Assembly (NCBI RefSeq): GCF_947242115.1
Contig: NC_074725.1
Location: forward strand, 9,276,011 to 9,340,010
DNA: 64,000 bases
From: Biomphalaria glabrata
Lineage: Eukaryota > Mollusca > Gastropoda > Planorbidae
Reading direction: 5' to 3'
The notes under the pieces: model-generated
What the model was told of the DNA's origin: nothing
Database searches by the model: none
Seen by the model: only the letters and a program-made list of their open reading frames with translations
Shown here: positions 41,201 through 51,000 of the stretch, in pieces
How positions within the stretch are numbered: position 1 is the first letter of the stretch
Layout: every line of letters begins with the position of its first letter
Made by a program: the position numbers and the translations under genes

Positions 41201-44200
41201 GACTTTCTGAATATTTTATTAGGTTTTGGGGTTAGGGTATTCTGTATTTGAAGATTATTGTTCAGTGTTTTATGTATAATTGCTACTTTACTGTTTAGTC
41301 TTCTGTCCAGAAGGGTTTCTAAATTTAGTGATTTTACTAAAGGTGTAACTCTAGTCAAATGTGAATATTCGTTTGTTATGAATCTCACTGCCTTATTTTG
41401 TATCTTTTCTTGTTGCTTAATGTCTGTAGTTGAGGGGTCCCAAATAGAGGATGCATATTCTAATACTTGCCCAATCAAGGTTAAATAATATTTTTGTGTT
41501 TCGTTACTATTGCGTGTATTTTGCTTTCATAAACTCAAATGCTTTGTTTATTTTTTAATGGTTTTACAATAGGTGACATAATAGTTGTATATATTTATTT
41601 ATTATAACTCATAGGTATTTTGAATTTTTAGTATGTGTAACTGGTTGAACACAAATAAGTGGTATTTATTTTTCTTAGTTGTTTTTTTCTAGTAAAATTG
41701 TTTGGGTTGAAAGACATGCTTCAATTTGATCCCCATTTCTGTATTTAATCTTATTTACTTTGTTAAATGTTTTGTTGTTTTATTTTTCTATATATTATGT
41801 AATCTTCTGCAAATAATCTGACTTCTGTTCCTGAAATAATGCAATTTGGTAAACATTTACATTTGTTATTGTGCCGCTTTGCTATTTAAAACCTCAAACT
41901 TTTGACCCATAATGCAAGAAAAAGAAGAAAAAAAGGTTTGAGAACCCTGTATATTAGACCAGGTTTTGATAAGCGACGTCTTTATTCTATGACAAGTAAT
42001 ACTAAATCCATAATCCCCTCCCCACCCCCAACGGTCGCACTTCACGCCGCCCGCCGCATGCTCAGTTCTTGTGCAATGAGAGCCATGTTGTTGTCATAGT
42101 TGCCCTAGACAACCACAGTGTGCCGCCTACAGTTCTTTCCCCTGTCTTGATTGCCACTACGCTTTTATCATAAGTAAATACTCCAGGGTCGACATCTCGG
42201 CAGAGGGGAATTTTTCCCTTTCCCCTATCTTCGTGATAAATTACTTTCTGATTATCTTACCTCTGAAACGGAAACGAAAATAAGACTTTACCAGTTAGTT
42301 GCGTCTGCATATTCGATCCCAGCTTGCTCTAAAAGCCAGATTTAAAGCGATTTCTTCTAAAAGAAAAAAATTACCGTCAACAAATTTTGAAAATGTATTG
42401 ACTAATTAATTAAATAAGCACATTCTCCTAACATTTTGTCAGGATTAATTTGATATACTTTGAAACAAAAAATACAGCTCGTCCATCGTGATTCGATGAT
42501 GACTACTTTTGATATCCAGGGTCCAGAGGGCTTTGCACTTGGGTTTTGTGTTTCCTCATGTGGTTGGTGAGACCTGTATGAGCCCGGAAGGTTCGGCTGC
42601 ACACTGGGCAGGTTATTCTTGTTGGAGCTGGTGTCACTGGCCTTGCTGGTTTTCCTCTGACTTTTTTCTTCTGCCACCACTGTTCTCTTGTCCACTACAA
42701 TTTAATTTTTTGGGGGGCCAAAGGCTCTATGACAAAGAGAAGAATGTGGGTTATAGAAGAGATCTTTTCATTCCTTCTGAACTCGAAACCTTGGAGTTCT
42801 ACCTAACAAATGTCCATTACTGTATGGGAGCGCTATGTATGCACATTATCTCTTTGATCGCTGAAAAGAAGTTCTCACAGCAAACAGGCGTGGAGACTTC
42901 TTCAGCCCAAGGCCTGGCTGACGTTTCTTCTATGACATCAAACATTAAAAAAGTCAGATTGTTCCATATTGTGAAGCATTTGCTATTAGACATCCGGAAA
43001 CCGAATGCTGACCGGGAATATCTTCATATTTCTATTTTGTGTCCGCCAAGTTACGTGGAAGGGCTGCTAATGTAGGTAGCCGCTTTCCCTGACAGTTCAT
43101 ATGTGAAACAGAGCGGCGGTTGGTTTGAATTGCGACTAACGATTATTTTTTAATGCTCACATCAGACCTCGAAATATCGTAGCATTGATTATGTGGGCAC
43201 ACTGGCTTCAAGTGTAACCTAATGAGTAACAGTTTTGATCACCTCGTTAGCTCATCTTTCTCCACTTAACAGACGTTTCCACAGAGGCCAATGGAGCTGG
43301 AATCCTCCGGCCAGCTCTGCTTGCAGAGTTGGTTCTATTTCTATCAGCAAAAGCAAAGGATCTTATCTTATAAATTATAGAATTCTGGGGAGTGCATGAA
43401 AGGTATATGAACTTGAAGATTGACACGAAATGTCTAGTTAATCTTGTTTACAAAAAGGCTATGGGCATATAAAATATACACCGTGTAATTGCAAGAGTTC
43501 AGAACATCCCAAGCAGCTGTCGCTCTTACAAACGCATGTATAACGTTTTAATTTTGTAGTACATTGAGCCGGAAAGAAAAAAAAGGCACCATTTTCAGAG
43601 CTTGCAATCTATAGGGCAAATAAAGGACAAATAGTTATTTCTGTGGCCGACGGTTAACGAGGTTGTCAAATGGCAACCACAGCGACCAACCACAGAGACC
43701 AACCACAGAGACCAACCACAGCGACCAACCACAGCGACCAACCACATTTACTTTTCCCTTTCGTTCTCCCCCCCCCCCATTCCCCATTCTCCCATCTGGT
43801 CCAGATAAATGATAGGATCAAAGCGTATTAAGAAAGCTAAAAGCGTAAAACAGATCTAAATAAAAACAACTGATAAAAAAAAATAATCGCAATGATGTAT
43901 TGTTGTTGGTCTAGATTATTACAAATTTAATTACCTGACTGATCTAAACTTAATAATACAATTACACAGTAGCGGCCTTAGCGGTGGCAAGTGGGGCAAC
44001 CGACCCAGGCCCCGCGCCTGAGAGGGACCCGCGATGGGAGATTTCATTGTCACTAACTTCGAAAACCAAATCAGTTCTCATAAACTTGGATTTGTTACTC
44101 AATATTTTCACAGTATCTTTATGATACTAATCACCAATTAAGGGCTTAATTAACATACATTTCCAGTTTCGAAATACCGCTCTGTTTCAGGGAGCATCAA

Positions 44201-44991
44201 ATGACTTGAGGATTCTAAGAGGCTATCGTTGTCTAACAGTTCACAATAAAAGCACGTGGGTGGAAGCAACCAATCCAAATCGTATATTTCGTATTTAAAC
44301 ATCGACGCCCAAACGGATTTTATTCGGAAATAATCCCCAAACACTTAAAAATCATTTCCCCTTTCCATAAACTTTGACACGCTGTTCCTTTTTAAAACTC
44401 TTTAAATGTTCAGTAATTTTTAAAAGTGCCATAACCTACCCTTATTGAACCAGTTGATGTGCTAGTACAGCTGGTTCAGCCAGCTTCCAGAAAGTTTGGC
44501 GATGACGTATTAAGTGGTTGTTGTTTGTCTACTAGGCTACTGTGCCTAGACATCGTGCGGTCGTGGGAACAAACGTGTCCCAATGTAAAAAAAAAAACGC
44601 GGGAGTTTTTGTTTTTTTTATTAATTTAAAAAAAAACCGTGGTATAGCCCTTTCTCAAAAGTCGGGTCTGTGAAAGTGTACGGACCACTGTAGCTCTTAC
44701 AGCCCACTTTGTTCTTATAGGACGTCCAATTGGTTTCAATCTGCAGAGTGAGAGAGGAGATATAATATTAGTAGTGCGCGAGTGTTTTCCTTTTTATTTG
44801 CTTCTGTTAATGGCGAGCAATAACATTACAGTATATAATGTACTTCAAGCGGCCAATAGTAAGCCAACAGTACATACGTAATTTTCTATGTTTTGTAGCA
44901 AAAATAAGGCCCATAGCTAAGAGGCAGACATTCTGTATTGTTATTGTTATAGCATAAGAGACGGATGAGCCCGTTAGCGTGATGTGTTTAC

Positions 44992-45031
<40 letters not shown>

Positions 45032-48000
45032 ACCCTTACGGCTAAGAGCCCCGCACATGACGCTCGCCCAGGGCCCCGCGCACTGCTAAGGCCGCCCCTG
45101 CATATACACATCGTATAATAGATACAACGGTCAGTTATAATAGTCTTAGAGCTTTGCTGTGAATGAAAGCGCTATGTCAGATTTAATAACTTGTAGTTTT
45201 AATTTTTAAAAGCTTTTCTCAAGTGATTTGTACCTACAGGTATTGTTAACAAAATCTGAACAATAATGTAAATTTGCGCAAATTTTGTATATTTTTTTAT
45301 GCATTCATGTACCATTTCTATAAATATCTTGTATAAGTCTATCTTAAGTTGGGTATCACGCAGATGACGATTGTCGTTGGGCTGTTTACATAGTTCTTTC
45401 TTTTTGTTAACAAAAAATGTTAGAATGATATAGAAAGAGGGAAAGTTTGAGTACGAATCGCCTTAAATCTTTTTGATTCATTTAAATTCATACGATGTTT
45501 CGATATTTGTTTTGGAATTAAATCTGCTTTGCAATAAGACAAATGCAGCACACAGAAATAATCTGCAATGACGAAACTTTTTCTTCTTTACATTTAGATT
45601 TTTCTAATTCTCTTATTCTGTCACTCCAGATAGTTAGTCTGAGTTCAAAACATTTGACCGCAGAGTTTGTTTTCAGTGAAGAGTTTAATCAATAAACAGA
45701 CGTTTTCGTTTTTAATATTGTTAGCATAGATCATTAATAATTAGAACAATAATTAAATACTTTACCAGTCAAAAAATTAAAGTATTTGTCAAGAGTAGGG
45801 TTGTAATGTTTTTCTTTTGTTATTTTGGTTTCTTTTCGAGGTTCTGAGATCCACATACAAACCTTCTGCAGGTCACCCCCCCTCCCTTTGACCCATCAAC
45901 CATAGACAATACAAATAGATAAGTTGGAATGTATCCTTACGCATGTATCTATTATTGAGATTGCTCTGATCTTCTATATACATTGTCTAAATGATCTAAA
46001 TATAAAGGTAAAAGAAAAGTAATAGCGTTGATAAGTTTTGATTCACATTGTGGTTTACTTTTTAGACATAGTGTATTAAGTGAACAGATTGCACTGAGTA
46101 GGGACAAAAGAAATAAAGTTGCATCATTCAATAGAGATAAGTATACAAGACATCAATACAAATTTCTTTCATAATTTAATAAGTCTCTCAATCTTCTCCT
46201 TGTCTTTCTGTCTATCCCCCCCCCCTCTCTCTCTCTCTCTCTCCTTCTCTCACTATCTATCTCTCTCTGTTTCTTTTTTTTCTCTTTCTCTATCTTACAA
46301 ATTGAAATGTCATCGCTGATTATTACATAAACACACATATTTAAGCACCTAAGCACATAAAACAAAATACACAAAAGCACCGGAGTAAAGATTGGCATAA
46401 CACCTATATACAGAAATAAAACAAAATAATATTTAAAAAATAATAACTCTGTTTTAAATATTGAGAAAGTACTTTTCATTTGATATTATTTGTGGAAAAG
46501 TAAATACGTTTAGTCTTTGTGCTGGCCACATGACACTCTCGCTAATCGTGGGCCACAGAAACTGATGACCTTTACATCATCTGCTCTATAGATCACAAGG
46601 TCTGAAAGGGGAACTTTACTTTCTATTAAAACAACTTTCAATGAAAACAACATCATCAGAAGTTGGTGGCGGCATACGACATACATTCTAATGACAGAAA
46701 GAGTTTGTTTCTGAAGAGAATCCTGCCAGTGAATAGTTGTAATTTATCTTAACTGGACTTAGGGGAAACAAATACAGTAAATACTTAAAGTAAATGAGCG
46801 TTTAAGGAACTGTTGTACACATTGTTTCTCCTGTCTCTGGTATTTACAGGAAGGAATTCATCACAATTCATCAACTCAGATCTTGTTTAAAAAAGGGTCT
46901 ATACTAACTTACATTTAAATATACGGCAGTTCATGTTGAAGTTTGGCTGTAAGGCAGTGCTGTAATGGATAATGAGGTTGTAAGGCTCGTTTCTATTGAA
47001 CTTTGAGGATTTTGGAAGACGCTGTGGTCCTTCCAAGCCAAACAATATTATAATAAAATGTTTTAAAAATCAAATATGTTTTAAACTATTTTTAAGTTCC
47101 TTTGTTTCTGACTGGTATGCTGTTCTAGTTTGTGAGTTCTTCTAGTTTCCAGATCGGGTAACTCTCCGCTTAGGTTTTCTTCGAGAGGGCTGTTTTAGGG
47201 TCAGTGAAGAATACAGTTTTGAATGTCATGGCCGGCATCCGCTAGGGACACTCCACAAGGACAATTTTCACTAGCCTCAGTTTTTAACGTCTCATTTTGT
47301 TGTGCCCTGTATAACGATACATAATTATACGTTGGTCGTGTCTTGGTAGGCGTCAACTTGATTGTATTTCGGGTTAAAGCTTGTCAATATCTGGTTTATT
47401 TACTATTAGTTTCTTCATTTCTTCCTGATAGAGTGGAATTTTCAATGGCTTATTATTTTTAATTTATAAGTTATGTCTTTTAAGGTTGTTTTTTTGTACA
47501 CTTGCAAATAAAAGTCTGTTCATATTTAATAAGTAGAGCACAAATACACATGAGCATCCAATTTCCTCTCGATTCTTAACGAGTCACAGCTTGACAGATG
47601 AGTTCATGTTCCATCAATAAACTCTGCTATCACCTGGACTTAAAGGACACCCGGTTGAAAGCTTCCACGTCTTTCTTGGTAATAGAGCTGAATATTTCTT
47701 TTGTATCGGGAATCACTCGCAGCTGCTGCTGGGGCGACACTATGTCAACGGCTGCTGACGCCGCGTTCACGTGGTTGTTCCAGTGGACGGCAAACAATAA
47801 AAGAAAAGTGCCAGGGGGGAGCAGAGTGTCCATCTGGTTGAACCAGGCACCCAGGGATACAAGTGGGGTGTTGGGCGGTGGGTGTATGTTCAGTTTGGTC
47901 TGACGGCCATCACTGTCCTGTGAATAAGACGAGCAAGAAAAAAGGTAAAACAACCATAAAACGTTTTCAAAACGAAATTAATAAAAACAAGGTTATAAAC

Positions 48001-51000
48001 GCAGTTTGTGAACGATTCCAATAGATATACCTCCAAACTGGTTCACCCAGGCAGGAAAAAAAGGCAGGCTTCAATATTTTCATATATTAAACATAAATAA
48101 GCAGCAGCACCAGGGACCAAGCTTTTAAATGAGAGAAAGTGGTGAATTAATACTATTAGCGTCCTTTCCCCTTTCGGGGGCCGCCAAAATATCCCTTTAC
48201 AAAAAAAAAACAAAAAAAATAAAGCCAATCCAAGGTGAAAGAACCATGTCGTTAATTCTAAATTTTCCAATAATGTACATGTTATTTCCCTTATTCGATA
48301 TAAAACAAAATAATTAATTAATTGCAAATAATAATTTTTTTTTTGTTAATTGATTCATGTTTTGTTAGGTACAATAAATTGTTGCTTAACGTATAAACTT
48401 GATCGGAGAAAGCGTGAGTGAAAAATTGTGAGTGAAAAATTGCGTTAACAATATTTTAAGGGGACTTAACCCAACAAATTTGTGAATTGTGATTGTTATA
48501 TTAGTTTTCCTTGTTGCTATTAAAGAAACCAATGAATTACCACTAATTAATTGCTTAATAACTGGTTACCGTTTCTAGTAATTTCTAGTCTATGTCAATA
48601 AGTAATTGTGTACAATTTCAGTTTGATCAGAGTATAGCCGTGAGAGAAATAACCAGACAGACGGAGTGAGTTGATAGAAGCTTTGTAAAAAAGAAAAATA
48701 CAAGATCGTAATCCTGAAATCCTTCATAGTAGCAGAGTGTTAAAAAGAAAATCAAAATTTTGTAGTCCCAAAATATTTATACATTTAAACGGTAACCATG
48801 AGGAAAGTAGGGCAGCTGTCCCCCCCCCCCTTTTTTTTTTGCTAGCGAGTTTATGATGAAACAACTAGATCTAGATGATCTAGCGTAAGTCAAAGGTTTA
48901 TAGGAATCACGTGGGTGATAGCTTAGAGAGACGAGGCGAGAGACTTGAGACAGAAAGGGCGTGCTGTTTTGTAGTTACATTTTATTTAAATATCATTTCA
49001 TTTTGTTACTACTTGATCTATATCTCATTTCTAGTACAACGTACGTATATTTATAAATGTAGCCTTATATTCAAGTGTGTTTAAGTTGTGTTTTTATTTT
49101 TTTGAGAATGTAATACGCCTTACATCGTTACAGTTGTACTAGATGTTTGGAGCTACAAACTAACGACCGACCATGAACTGACGTGTACAGTACAGACTTA
49201 CTTGTACAACAAGCTGTATGATAATAAAGTCCACAATGCTCTGTTTCAGGACCTGCAGTAAAACTGCTCTTCTTGAGCCGCCCATCATAGTAACTGAGAA
49301 ATACAAACAGCAAAGTTTAGCTACAAGGTAAAAGTAAAGTTCCCCTTTCAGACCTTGTGGTCTATAGGGCAGATGATGTAAAGGTCTTCTGTTTCTGTGG
49401 CCTACGATTAACGAGGGTGTCATGAGGCCAGCACAACGACCAACCTCCTTTACTTTTCCGCAACTAATATCAAGTACCCATTAGAGCTGGGTGGACTAAC
49501 AGGCGCCCAAAGATCCCTAACCCTAACCCTAAAATCCCAGTCTTCACCAGGATTAACCATCTCTTGAAGAGTTTTTCCATGAAAGATGCCTCAGCAACCT
49601 GTGCGCCAGTTTTCACAGCGCGACGCCATGATGCTCTGTCATGTGCCTCTTGTCTCCCAGGTGGCTGGGTCTATGCTGAACGCCTTCAGAGAAACTTTGT
49701 GAGTGTTCCTGAAGCGTTTACTTTGACCGCGAACGCTTTCCTTCGCTTAGTTGGCCATACAATATATACATGAACATTTTGCGCACCATTTTACGTAGAA
49801 ATAAGCTGGACTGTAATAGAATAAAGAGAATGAGCAATTTGGTATAATTCTTACTTTCATATAGGAGACATTGACTTATTTTTTTGTTTACGATCAGCTA
49901 AAATGATTAGTTGAAACTTACAAAAGTGGCCAAAAAAACGTGGTGATTTATAAAAATATCTAGATGTGTACTTACACACTTCTGCCTTTGGAATACTGTA
50001 AAGATGGGAACTAATCTCTGCGAAACCTTTGTTGTACATGTTTTCCTTCAGAGCAAGGGGAATATACTTTCTTGCATTTGTGAATAACACGTTACGTACT
50101 GTAAAAATAAAAATAAAAGATGTATCTATTTTAAATGTTTTAATAAATTTAAGGAACCTATTCTGTTTTTATTGTAAATGACGCACAAATTAATGTAATA
50201 GGCCCCTGTCTTGTATGATCGCCGTCTGGCTTCGACATATTACTCAGAAGATGTTTGACTTTGTTGCATTGGCGTATAGATGCGTTTAAAACTACTGCGA
50301 TTAAAGCCTATCACAATAACAAGATGAAAGACTGTTAGATATGTTAAATAAAAAGCTTAATACATAAATGCCACAGTCGAATCTCAGTCCGTATTTAGAT
50401 GTTGTCACCTTGAATTCCAAACCCCAACTGAAGAATACTGACATAGACAGGCTAAACCTCACCATCCTTGACGTCACTAAATGTCCTATTGAAAGTTCGT
50501 CAACTATGATGCGTCTCTATACAAAGTGCCTAGCATTCACTAGATTGGGCATCTGGTGAGAATACATGTAAACTAGCCCACTTTGCTGTTAACAAATATA
50601 GATTCTCGAGGAAGTATGCGAGCAATGAAGTCGGTGAATTAGTGATAAAATAGAAACGTTACATGCAAAATATATCTTTTTTTTACAAAGCCTTTATCAA
50701 CTCACACTGTCTGACTGTCTGTCTGGTAGAAAGGGTGTACAGGTTATTTCCCGAGCACCCCTTCTCGGATCAAGTTCAAGCTTTGTACAAGTATTCATTA
50801 ACGCAGACAAGACATGAATCAATTAAAAAAAAAACAACAGTTCATACATTACTGGTAATTACTTATATTGTTTGATACCAACAAAGGAAATTAATTCATT
50901 AGTATTCACAAATATGGCTAAATTTGTTGGGTTTAGACCCCTTAAATAATTGTTAAAGCTATTTCCTCAACATGCATTCTCCAATCAATCTGATTCTTTA

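Larger units (their letters stand above)
38828..47633 (-). other. Intron 4
   Basis: Holds a split 30-bp minisatellite with a hAT-type insertion, two LINE remnants, a SINE fragment, a 1.1-kb hAT-like element, a CT-rich tract (46,215-46,290) and another SINE fragment. The stretches 45.1-46.2 and 46.6-47.6 kb show nothing recognised. Confidence 0.55.
49294..49975 (-). other. Intron 2
   Basis: Almost filled by a SINE and a LINE fragment; see those entries. Confidence 0.5.

Noticed and set aside
42095-42115. RFX X-box-like GTTGCCCTAGACAAC
   Set aside because: One extra base in the spacer and mismatches in the right half; mid-intron position, no support.
46153-46479. 108-aa Arg/Glu-rich minus-strand frame
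   Set aside because: Caused by the CT microsatellite at 46.2 kb.
47598-47903. Plus-strand 101-aa open frame
   Set aside because: Shadow of coding exon 4, whose minus-strand frame has splice sites and a paralogue.
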